Shown: in pieces, positions 53,298-61,005 of the stretch
Layout of the letters: each line of letters opens with the position of its first letter
Numbering within the stretch: position 1 is the first letter of the stretch
From: Clostridiales bacterium
Lineage (GTDB): Bacteria > Bacillota > Clostridia > Saccharofermentanales > Saccharofermentanaceae
Direction: 5' to 3'
DNA: 64,000 nt
NCBI GenBank assembly: GCA_017478485.1
Contig: JAFVDI010000003.1
Location: forward strand, 186,001-250,000
Notes under the pieces: generated by a model
Told to the model about the DNA's origin: nothing
What the model saw: the letters and a program-made list of their open reading frames with translations, nothing else
Databases searched by the model: none
Made by a program: the position numbers and the translations under genes

Positions 53298-54470
53298 ATG
53301 GACGTCAAAGAGAAGGCTATGCAGATGCATGAGCAGTGGGCCGGTAAGATCGAAGTTATCGCTAAGGCTCCTGTAGGCACCAAGGAAGAACTCGCAATCG
53401 CTTATACACCGGGTGTTGCCGAGCCCTGTCTCGCCATTCAGAAGGACGTTGATCTCTCATATAAGTACACAAGAAGACACAACCTTGTAGCAGTAGTTAC
53501 TGACGGTACGGCTGTTCTTGGCCTCGGTGATATCGGACCTGAGGCAGGTATGCCGGTTATGGAAGGTAAGTGCGCTCTGTTCAAGGCTTTCGGTGACGTT
53601 GATGCTTTCCCTCTCTGCATCCGTTCCAAGGATGTTGACGAGATCGTTAACACAGTTGCTCTTCTCGCAGGTTCTTTCGGCGGCGTAAACCTCGAGGACA
53701 TCTCAGCTCCCCGCTGCTTTGAGATCGAGAAGAAGCTCAAGGAAAGATGTGACATCCCGATCTTCCACGATGACCAGCATGGTACAGCAGTTATCACTCT
53801 TGCAGGTCTTACAAACGCTCTCAAGATCGTAGGCAAGAAGATGGAAGACATCCACGTTGTAGTTAACGGCGCAGGCGCTGCAGCTACAGCTATCACAAAG
53901 CTCCTTATCTCCAGAGGCCTTAAGAACGTTATCCTCTGTGACCGTAAGGGCGCTATCTACGAGGGAAGAGAGGGCCTCAATTCCGCTAAGGAAGAGATGG
54001 CTAAGATCACCAACCCTGAGAAGAAGGCTGGTTCTCTTGCTGACGTTATCGTAGGCGCTGACGTATTCATCGGCGTATCCGCTCCCGGCGTTCTCACAGC
54101 AGACATGGTAGCTACAATGGCTAAGGATCCTGTTGTTTTCGCTTGCGCTAACCCTGTACCTGAGATCCTTCCTGATGAAGCTAAAAAGGCAGGCGTTAAG
54201 GTTATGGCTACAGGCCGTTCCGACTTCCCGAACCAGGTCAACAACGTTCTTGCTTTCCCCGGTATCTTCCGCGGTGCTCTCGACGTAAGAGCTTCCGATA
54301 TCAATGACGAGATGAAGATCGCTGCCGCAAACGCTATCGCAGGCATCGTTTCCGATTCTGAGCTCAACCCTGATTACATCCTTCCTGACGCATTTGACGC
54401 AAGAGTCGGAAAGGCAGTTGCTGCTGCTGTTGCTCAGGCTGCACGTGACACAGGCGTTGCCCGTATCTGA
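53298..54470 (+). CDS. NAD(P)-dependent malic enzyme
   Basis: Oxidatively decarboxylates malate to pyruvate. 390 aa, the short bacterial form without the phosphotransacetylase-like domain of MaeB. Conserved: AYTPGVAEPCLAI, TDGTAVLGLGDIGPEAGMPVMEGK, FHDDQHGTAVITLAGL, and the nucleotide-binding VVNGAGAAATAI. The spacing CGGAGGTATT gives a strong ribosome-binding site. Gene is monocistronic, ending at a hairpin. Confidence 0.94.
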   Translation: MDVKEKAMQMHEQWAGKIEVIAKAPVGTKEELAIAYTPGVAEPCLAIQKDVDLSYKYTRRHNLVAVVTDGTAVLGLGDIGPEAGMPVMEGKCALFKAFGDVDAFPLCIRSKDVDEIVNTVALLAGSFGGVNLEDISAPRCFEIEKKLKERCDIPIFHDDQHGTAVITLAGLTNALKIVGKKMEDIHVVVNGAGAAATAITKLLISRGLKNVILCDRKGAIYEGREGLNSAKEEMAKITNPEKKAGSLADVIVGADVFIGVSAPGVLTADMVATMAKDPVVFACANPVPEILPDEAKKAGVKVMATGRSDFPNQVNNVLAFPGIFRGALDVRASDINDEMKIAAANAIAGIVSDSELNPDYILPDAFDARVGKAVAAAVAQAARDTGVARI

Positions 54471-54490
54471 TTTTAATAATTTATAATTAA

Positions 54491-54499
54491 TGGTATAAT
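54491..54499 (+). promoter_or_regulatory. Extended -10 promoter for the Lrp-aminotransferase unit
   Basis: TGGTATAAT is a perfect extended -10. Transcription from it would begin near 54505, inside the hairpin just downstream. Confidence 0.55.
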
Positions 54500-54500
54500 G

Positions 54501-54532
54501 TCTCCCGCATAAGAAATTATGCGGGAGATTTT
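54501..54532 (+). terminator. Terminator-like hairpin after the malic enzyme gene
   Basis: TCTCCCGCATAA pairs perfectly with TTATGCGGGAGA (12 bp, GAAA loop) followed by TTTTC. It overlaps the expected transcript start of the next promoter. Confidence 0.8.
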
Positions 54533-54555
54533 CATGTGTGGAAGGACGGTTCAAT

Positions 54556-55044
54556 ATGATCGACGACATCGAATTGCTGAGACTTATAGAAAACAACGCA
54601 AGGCTTTCTTCTGAAGAGATAGCCGTTATGCTCGGCACTTCCGCCGCCGATGTTGAAGCCGAAATAGCACGCCTCAAGGATGAGAACATCATTCTTGGTT
54701 ATAACACGATAATCAACTGGGAGAAGCAGGCACCGGATAACTGCATCGGCATGATCGAAGTAAGGATCACGCCTGTCAAAAACAAGGGTTATGACCATAT
54801 TGCCCAGATCCTGAGCAAATATGACAAGGTAACTGCTTGCTATCTCATGTCAGGCGGATTCGATCTCATGATCATCTACGAGGACAGCAACCTTAGAAAC
54901 ATCGCCAACTTCGTTACCGAGAAGATCGCCACCTTGGAAGGCGTCCTTTCAACGACTACACACTTTATTCTTAAGAAATATAAAGCAAACGGCATTATCT
55001 ACGATAATCCGAATACGGACGACAGGCAGGCGATCATCTTATGA
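54556..55044 (+). CDS. Lrp/AsnC family transcriptional regulator
   Basis: 162 aa regulator with an N-terminal helix-turn-helix (IELLRLIENNARLSSEEIAVMLG, split by motif) and a C-terminal RAM ligand-binding domain. The frame opens at GTG 54538, but the ATG at 54556, eight bases after GGAAGGA, is more natural. The last four bases overlap the aminotransferase start (ATGA), indicating coupling. The usual role would be amino-acid-responsive control of the adjacent gene and perhaps its own. Confidence 0.9.
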   Translation: MIDDIELLRLIENNARLSSEEIAVMLGTSAADVEAEIARLKDENIILGYNTIINWEKQAPDNCIGMIEVRITPVKNKGYDHIAQILSKYDKVTACYLMSGGFDLMIIYEDSNLRNIANFVTEKIATLEGVLSTTTHFILKKYKANGIIYDNPNTDDRQAIIL

Positions 55045-56228
55045 GTTTCGATTACGAATCCAAGATCTCCTCAGCAGTACAGCTGGTACCGCCGTCTGCC
55101 ATCAGGAAATTCTTTGACCTTGCAAACGAGATGCAGGGACATGTTATATCGCTCTCAATCGGTGAGCCTGATTTTGATACGCCCTGGTCCATCAGAGAGG
55201 CCGCCATCAATTCGCTTATCGAAGGATATACGCATTATTCTCCCAACTCGGGTTATATCGATGCACGTAAGGCGATCGCAGGTTATCTCACAAGGAGATA
55301 CGGCATTTCATACGATCCCAAATCCGAGATCCTCATTACCGTCGGCGGCAGTGAAGGACTTGATCTTGTGGCTCGCGCACTGATCAATCCCGGTGACGAG
55401 GTCATCGTTGTAGAGCCTTGCTTCGTCGCCTACAAAGCAACAGTCAATTTCGCTCACGGTGTACCCGTGATAGTTTCAACAAAGCCTGAGAACGACTATA
55501 AGCTCATGCCTGAGGAACTGGAAGCTGCTATAACCGACAAGACAAAGTACATTATCGTCGGTTATCCGAACAATCCGACCGGTGCGGTAATGACGCTTGA
55601 AGACTGGGCTAAGATCAAGGATGTCCTCATGAAGCATCCTGATATCATAGTGCTTTCTGACGAGCTTTACTGCGAACTCAACTATCTTGACGGCAAGCCC
55701 GCTTCGCTGGCGCAGTTTGCCGAGCTCAGGGACAGGGTAGTTATGGTCAACGGTTTCTCCAAATCGTATGCCATGACAGGTTTCAGGGTCGGTTATCTAG
55801 CCGGTCCGCACGAACTCATCGCACCTATGGTAAAGATCCATCAGTACTGCATCATGTCTGCTCCTTCAACATCTCAGTTCGCTGTTGTAGAGGCTGCAAT
55901 GAATGCCGACAATGAGATCAAGAAGATGCGTGACGAGTATAACCACAGAAGAAGAGTTGTCGTCCAGGGCCTTAAGGACGCAGGACTTGATTGCTTTACG
56001 CCCTATGGCGCGTTCTACGCTTTTCCTTCGATCAAGTGCACGGGTCTTTCATCAGAGGAATTCTGCGAGAGATTTCTGCTCGAAAAGCACGTTGCCATGG
56101 TTCCGGGAAACGCTTTCGGTGAGTGTGCCGAGGGATTCGTAAGGATCAGTTATGCGGCTTCTCTGGATGATATTAAGGAAGCTATGAAGCTTCTCAAGGA
56201 ATTTGTAGAAGAACTTAAGAAAGGTTAA
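55041..56228 (+). CDS. PLP-dependent aminotransferase, class I/II
   Basis: 395 aa fold-type I aminotransferase, related to aspartate/aromatic and PatA-type enzymes. Motifs: SLSIGEPDFDTPWSIREAA, GYTHYSPNSG, NNPTGAV, and the PLP-lysine in NGFSKSYAMTGFRVGYLAGP (Lys at about residue 240). C-terminal arginine in GEGFVRISYA-like segment (EGFVRISYAAS). Cotranscribed with the Lrp regulator; substrate not assignable. Confidence 0.92.
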   Translation: MSFDYESKISSAVQLVPPSAIRKFFDLANEMQGHVISLSIGEPDFDTPWSIREAAINSLIEGYTHYSPNSGYIDARKAIAGYLTRRYGISYDPKSEILITVGGSEGLDLVARALINPGDEVIVVEPCFVAYKATVNFAHGVPVIVSTKPENDYKLMPEELEAAITDKTKYIIVGYPNNPTGAVMTLEDWAKIKDVLMKHPDIIVLSDELYCELNYLDGKPASLAQFAELRDRVVMVNGFSKSYAMTGFRVGYLAGPHELIAPMVKIHQYCIMSAPSTSQFAVVEAAMNADNEIKKMRDEYNHRRRVVVQGLKDAGLDCFTPYGAFYAFPSIKCTGLSSEEFCERFLLEKHVAMVPGNAFGECAEGFVRISYAASLDDIKEAMKLLKEFVEELKKG

Positions 56229-56230
56229 TT

Positions 56231-57346
56231 ATGCTGGAATTTGACAACATAAGACTTGATCTCGAATCATTTGAAGAACCCGTTAAAAAGCTTAAGGATG
56301 CGCTTCACATCGATCACGTAAGCGATCAGATCAGCGAACTTGAGCAGCGTACGACAGAACCTGATTTCTGGAACGACTCTGATAAAGCCACTGAGCTTAC
56401 CCAGAGACTCGGCCAGCTCAAGAAAAAGGTTGAGAACTATAATGCTCTTGAGGCTGAAAGGGAAGACCTCCTTGCACTTTGTGAACTCGCAAATGAGGAA
56501 GAGGATACCGATTCTCTCCCTGAACTCCGTGAAAATGTTGCTCATTTCAAGGAAGCCTTCGAGAAGATGCGCCTTGAGACCCTTCTCACAGGCCCTTACG
56601 ATGCTAATAACGCAACTCTTACTCTTCATGCCGGAGCCGGCGGTACCGAGGCGATGGATTGGTGTTCAATGCTCTACAGGATGTATACCAGATGGGCTGA
56701 AAGCCATGGCTTTGCGGTTGAAGAACTCGACTATGTCGAAGGTGATACCGCGGGTATCCAGTCTGTTTCCATCATGATCAAAGGTGAGTATGCATACGGT
56801 TTCCTGAGATCAGAAATCGGCGTTCACCGTCTCGTCAGGATCTCTCCGTTTGACTCCGCAGGAAGAAGACACACTTCCTTTGCTTCATGCGAAGTCATCC
56901 CTGAGCTTGACCAGAAGACGGAAGACGACATCAAGATCGACATGACCGAAGTCAGAGTAGATACATACCGTTCTACAGGTAAGGGCGGTCAGCACATCAA
57001 CAAGACCGATACCGCTGTCAGAATGACGCATAATCCTACGGGGATCGTTGTTTCCTGCCAGGCAGAAAGATCACAGCTCCAGAACAGGGAGACCTGCCTT
57101 AGGATGCTCAAGGCAAAGCTTTTCGCACTTGCCAAGGCATCAGAGATGGAGAAGATCGAAGACCTTAAGGGCAACCAGATGGATATCGCCTGGGGCTCAC
57201 AGATCAGATCTTACGTTTTCTGCCCTTACACTCTTGTAAAAGACAATCGTACAGGTTACGAGGAAGTCGATGTCGATTCCGTAATGGACGGCAACTTAGA
57301 CGGCTTCATCAACGCTTTCCTGTCAGGAATGAAGAACGAGAAGTAA
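56231..57346 (+). CDS. prfB: Peptide chain release factor 2
   Basis: Terminates translation at UGA and UAA. 371 aa in one uninterrupted frame; the GGQ motif (GKGGQHINKT) is near residue 253, and the tripeptide recognition motif SPF occurs in RISPFDSAGRRHTSF. The usual programmed frameshift (an in-frame TGA around codon 25) is absent: the region encodes LHIDHVSDQISELEQ without interruption. Only two bases separate it from the aminotransferase stop. Confidence 0.97.
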   Translation: MLEFDNIRLDLESFEEPVKKLKDALHIDHVSDQISELEQRTTEPDFWNDSDKATELTQRLGQLKKKVENYNALEAEREDLLALCELANEEEDTDSLPELRENVAHFKEAFEKMRLETLLTGPYDANNATLTLHAGAGGTEAMDWCSMLYRMYTRWAESHGFAVEELDYVEGDTAGIQSVSIMIKGEYAYGFLRSEIGVHRLVRISPFDSAGRRHTSFASCEVIPELDQKTEDDIKIDMTEVRVDTYRSTGKGGQHINKTDTAVRMTHNPTGIVVSCQAERSQLQNRETCLRMLKAKLFALAKASEMEKIEDLKGNQMDIAWGSQIRSYVFCPYTLVKDNRTGYEEVDVDSVMDGNLDGFINAFLSGMKNEK

Positions 57347-57370
57347 TCAGATAATCCAAAATGAGTTATG

Positions 57371-57396
57371 AATCCCGGAGTTATCCGGGGTTTTTT
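57371..57396 (+). terminator. Rho-independent terminator after prfB
   Basis: AATCCCGG and CCGGGGTT pair across the loop AGTTAT (five G-C pairs with wobble and A-T extensions), followed by six T residues. Confidence 0.8.
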
Positions 57397-57403
57397 ATTT
57401 TTG

Positions 57404-57434
57404 TAGTGAACTTTTAGCGCCGGCATAGTAAACT
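57404..57434 (+). promoter_or_regulatory. LRR-family promoter motif, copy 1
   Basis: TAGTG (57404) and TAGTAAACT (57426-57434), first bases 22 apart; ATG follows 38 bases later. The same two blocks precede the next three LRR genes. Confidence 0.6.
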
Positions 57435-57472
57435 TAACTCGATATTACATATTTTAAGTAAAGGAATAGATT

Positions 57473-59146
57473 ATGAAACATCTTAAGATCATTTCCGTTT
57501 TGCTTTCCGCTGCAATGTGTTTCTCCATGGTAACTGCACCTGTCATGGCGGATGAAATGGAAACACCTTCAGAAACACAGACAACTGAAGCTTCTGATGA
57601 GAAGGATGCTGAAGCAGAAGAACCGGAAGAGGAGGAACCCGAAGTCGTTGAGGACAAGGGAGAACCGGAAGCTGAAGACCAGCGTGATGCAGAAGATGCT
57701 TATCTGGCAAAAGGCAAATGCGGTAAAAAGCTTAAGTGGACCCTGGATAAGAAGGGAACTCTTAAGATCACCGGCAAAGGTGCAATGTATGATTATAAGT
57801 TGAAAAACGGATTAATTCCAAATTCGCCTTGGGCTAAATATATGTCTAAGATCAAGAAGGTAGTTATTACTAAAGGAGTGACTACTGTTGGAGCTGGATC
57901 CTTTTCCTCCTGCGAGTCTTTAACAAGTATATCTCTTTCTAAAACTGTAAAATCGATCAGGGATCTTGCTTTCGCCAGAACGGGTCTGCGGAAAGTCGTT
58001 TTGCCTAAGAGCCTTAAAACTATCGGCGAATGTGCTTTTTTGGAATCAAATCTTGAAAGTGTTTACATTCCCAAAGGTGTAACTGCTATTTATGATTCAG
58101 CATTTTCAAATACTCCTTTGAAAAGCGTTTCTATTCCGTCCAGTGTAAAGACTATTGGTGAGTATGCTTTTGATTCTTGTAGGATCTTGTCCAGTGTTTC
58201 AATTTCTAATGGTGTAACTTCCATTGGTTCAAGAGCTTTCAGTTATAGCGCATTACAAAAAGTTGTGATTCCTGCAAGCGTTAAATCGATTGGAGAATCT
58301 GCATTTGAATGCTGTGTTGAACTCGAGACAGTGAAGATCAATGATATGCATTTGACTTCCATCGGGAACCGTGCATTTGCTAGCTGCATGGCACTTACTG
58401 AATTTGAGGTGCCGTTATCTGTTACAAGTATTGGGGAATATGCTTTTTCAAAATGTGGCAAACTTGGCAGAGTGTGGATCAATGTGGATCAAAAAGATTA
58501 TCTGCCTTCCAATGCATTCGACAAATCTCCTAATGTTTATTTCGATGAGAACACTTATAATCTGATCGGCAAACAGTTTGGTGACGGCAAGATTGGATAT
58601 TTTGTATCGAATCCCGCAATTAACGGAACGGGGACAGTTGATGTTCTTGCAATTGATCCTGAAATAGAAAAAATAGTTATTCCTTCTGTAGTCGAGGACA
58701 ATGGCGTAAAATACAAAGTTACAAAGATTACCGGATATACAAGTCAATATAATCCGAGTTCAAAAATGAAAATACTGGTCATAGGTTCTAATGTAACAAC
58801 CATTGCTGATAAAGCGTTTGCGAACTGCCCTGAACTCATATCAGTAACAGGCGGCGCAAGACTTGTTTCTGTCGGAGCGAGAGCATTTGAAAAGTGCCCT
58901 AAGCTCAAAGTTTTCAGCATTTCTTCCAAATCCCTTAAAAAGATTGGTGCATACGCATTTAATGCAGACAAGGCTCTTACGACTCTCCAGCTCAAGAAGA
59001 CCACCAAGCTTTCCAAGTCGGGAGTAAAGAAATCGCTCAAGGGTTCTTCTGTAAAGACTGTAAAAGTAAAGAAATCCAAGGTCAAAAAGTACAAGAAGAT
59101 CTTCAAAAAGAAGAACTGCGGTAAGAAGGTTAAGGTCAAGAAATAA
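57473..59146 (+). CDS. BspA-like LRR surface protein, paralogue 1
   Basis: 557 aa secreted LRR protein. Signal peptide (MKHLKIISVLLSAAMCFSM...), acidic Pro/Glu linker (about residues 30-75), a cap with CGKKLKWTLDKKGTLKITG, then about ten LRR_5-type repeats (pattern SVxxIGxxAFxxCxxLxxVxIP). After a linker (YFVSNPAINGTGTVDVLAI) a second set of repeats begins (KYKVTKITGY, IGSNVTTIADKAFANCPEL, VTGG). It ends in a highly basic tail, KSLKGSSVKTVKVKKSKVKK and KKNCGKKVKVKK. Many LRR codons end in A/T, unlike the housekeeping genes. Role likely adhesion or binding host or plant polymer; not established. Confidence 0.88.
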   Translation: MKHLKIISVLLSAAMCFSMVTAPVMADEMETPSETQTTEASDEKDAEAEEPEEEEPEVVEDKGEPEAEDQRDAEDAYLAKGKCGKKLKWTLDKKGTLKITGKGAMYDYKLKNGLIPNSPWAKYMSKIKKVVITKGVTTVGAGSFSSCESLTSISLSKTVKSIRDLAFARTGLRKVVLPKSLKTIGECAFLESNLESVYIPKGVTAIYDSAFSNTPLKSVSIPSSVKTIGEYAFDSCRILSSVSISNGVTSIGSRAFSYSALQKVVIPASVKSIGESAFECCVELETVKINDMHLTSIGNRAFASCMALTEFEVPLSVTSIGEYAFSKCGKLGRVWINVDQKDYLPSNAFDKSPNVYFDENTYNLIGKQFGDGKIGYFVSNPAINGTGTVDVLAIDPEIEKIVIPSVVEDNGVKYKVTKITGYTSQYNPSSKMKILVIGSNVTTIADKAFANCPELISVTGGARLVSVGARAFEKCPKLKVFSISSKSLKKIGAYAFNADKALTTLQLKKTTKLSKSGVKKSLKGSSVKTVKVKKSKVKKYKKIFKKKNCGKKVKVKK

Positions 59147-59164
59147 GATATAACTTTAAAGAAT

Positions 59165-59195
59165 GAGGACTGCTGTAGCGGCAGTCCTCTTTTTT
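59165..59195 (+). terminator. Terminator after LRR paralogue 1
   Basis: GAGGACTGC (59165-59173) pairs with GCAGTCCTC (59181-59189) with a seven-base loop and six T residues. Confidence 0.88.
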
Positions 59196-59230
59196 GCACA
59201 TAAAAATACCGCAAAAATTATTTATTATTT

Positions 59231-59261
59231 TAGTGTTTTTTATTTAAAAACATAGTATATT
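59231..59261 (+). promoter_or_regulatory. LRR-family promoter motif, copy 2
   Basis: TAGTG (59231) and TAGTATATT (59253-59261), same 22-base offset; 42 bases before the ATG. Confidence 0.55.
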
Positions 59262-59303
59262 ACACAGTTGTTTCAATTTTTATTCATAATAAGGGGGAAG
59301 ACG

Positions 59304-60848
59304 ATGAAACATCTGAAACTGACAGCGGCTCTGTTAGCCGCCGTTATGAGCATTTCCATGTTCATGACACCTGTTGTAGCAGACGAGACAGAGGTACCTT
59401 CAGAGACGCAGACAACTGAAACTGCGGAAGAGACGGAGGCTGAAGAGTCTGAAGAAAATGAACCTGAGATTGTTGAAAAACCGGGAGAACCTGAAGCTGA
59501 GGCAAAGAACGATGCACTCGATGCTGTATTAGCTAAGGGTAAATGCGGTAAAAAGGTAAAGTGGTCCCTGGACAAGAAGGGTACACTCAAGATCACCGGT
59601 AAGGGTGCTATGAAGAACTATGCTATGAATGCTTCTGGTAAATCCACTGCACCTTGGGCTAAATATGCATTAAAGATCAAGAAAGTTGTGATCTCTAAGA
59701 AGGTAACTAAGGTTGGTGACTTCACTTTTTGCATGTGTCCCAATCTGAAAAGCATTTCGCTTCCTAAAAAACTGAAGTCTATCGGATCATATGCATTCAC
59801 AATGTGTTCCAATCTCACTAAAGTTTCAATTCCGAAGAAGGTTAAGACAATCGGTGAGGGTGCTTTTGGCGTTACAGGTATTGTGAGTGTTGTTCTGCCC
59901 AATAGTGTTCAGCGTATTGGTGATTCAGCTTTCAGAATGTGTCCAAACTTAAAAAGTGTTAAGATCCCTGCAAGTGTTAAGACGATCGGTAGAAATGCCT
60001 TTGCCGATTGTACTAAACTTGAAACAGTCAGTATCCCGATTGCGGGAGCTACCACGATAGGTGAATTTGCTTTTGACGGTTGCACAAGTCTTAAGTCTTT
60101 CAAGATTCCTTTGACAGTAACTACACTCGGAAGTTTTGCATTTAACAATTGCACAAATCTTGAAGATGCATGGATCTCATCAAAGCTTTATGCAAAATCA
60201 ACAGGCACTTTTAACGGTTGCTCAAACCTCAAGGCTGGAAAGCCTGAATATTATCCATATGCTGATATCAATGAAACGATTGAAGATCAGGGACCTTTCC
60301 ACTTTAAGGTTACTTACCCTGAAATAAACGGAAACGGTACAGTTACTGTTACGGAATACGATCCTACAGCTGAAAAAGTGGTATTCCCGAATGTCGTTGT
60401 ATATAAGGGAGTATCTTATAAAGTCACAAGGATCGAGCGCAATGCTGCAGTCACCGAGAATAAGAATCTGAAAACTGTCGTTATCGGTTCTAATGTAACA
60501 TCGATCGCTGATAACGCATTTTCCAACTGCCCTGAACTTGTATCTGTAACAGGCGGAGCAAAGCTCGTAACGATCGGAGCAAGAGCATTTGCCAACTGCC
60601 CGAAACTTAAAGTTTTCAGCATTTCTTCCAAATCTCTTAAGAAGATAGGCGCATACGCATTTAACGCAGACAAAGCTCTTACGACTCTTCAGGTTAAGAA
60701 GACAACTAAACTCACAAAGTCAGGAGTTAAGAAGTCCCTCAAGGGTTCTTCGGTCAAGACTGTCAAAGTTAAGAAGTCAAAGGTAAAGAAGTATAAGAAG
60801 ATCTTCAAAAAGAAGAACTGCGGTAAGAAGGTTAAGGTCAAGAAATAA
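59304..60848 (+). CDS. BspA-like LRR surface protein, paralogue 2
   Basis: 514 aa. The ATG at 59304 after AAGGGGGA is used; the frame continues upstream without good signals. Signal peptide (MKHLKLTAALLAAVMSISMF), acidic linker, cap CGKKVKWSLDKKGTLKITGKGAM, about eight LRR repeats, the linker around HFKVTYPEINGNGTVTVTEY, second repeat set ending in VTGGAKLVTIGARAF, and the near-invariant basic tail ending in CGKKVKVKK. Fewer repeats than paralogue 1, with a Cys in many repeats (AFxMCxNL). Confidence 0.88.
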   Translation: MKHLKLTAALLAAVMSISMFMTPVVADETEVPSETQTTETAEETEAEESEENEPEIVEKPGEPEAEAKNDALDAVLAKGKCGKKVKWSLDKKGTLKITGKGAMKNYAMNASGKSTAPWAKYALKIKKVVISKKVTKVGDFTFCMCPNLKSISLPKKLKSIGSYAFTMCSNLTKVSIPKKVKTIGEGAFGVTGIVSVVLPNSVQRIGDSAFRMCPNLKSVKIPASVKTIGRNAFADCTKLETVSIPIAGATTIGEFAFDGCTSLKSFKIPLTVTTLGSFAFNNCTNLEDAWISSKLYAKSTGTFNGCSNLKAGKPEYYPYADINETIEDQGPFHFKVTYPEINGNGTVTVTEYDPTAEKVVFPNVVVYKGVSYKVTRIERNAAVTENKNLKTVVIGSNVTSIADNAFSNCPELVSVTGGAKLVTIGARAFANCPKLKVFSISSKSLKKIGAYAFNADKALTTLQVKKTTKLTKSGVKKSLKGSSVKTVKVKKSKVKKYKKIFKKKNCGKKVKVKK

Positions 60849-60867
60849 GACCTGAAAATTGATGTAA

Positions 60868-60900
60868 AGAGGGCTGCTCAAGCGAGCGGCCTTCTTTTAT
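60868..60900 (+). terminator. Terminator after LRR paralogue 2
   Basis: AGAGGGCTGCTC pairs with GAGCGGCCTTCT around an AAGC loop, with two G-T pairs, then TTTTA. It resembles the terminator of paralogue 3 in sequence. Confidence 0.8.
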
Positions 60901-60930
60901 GCAAGAACTTACAATTATCTTTTATAAGTA

Positions 60931-60961
60931 TAGTGTAATTTGCCCCGATAGATAGTAAACT
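60931..60961 (+). promoter_or_regulatory. LRR-family promoter motif, copy 3
   Basis: TAGTG (60931) and TAGTAAACT (60953-60961), 22-base offset; 44 bases before the ATG. Confidence 0.6.
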
Positions 60962-61005
60962 ATTAAAGTTGTTTCAATAAATGATATTTGTAAAGGGGGT
61001 AGAAA

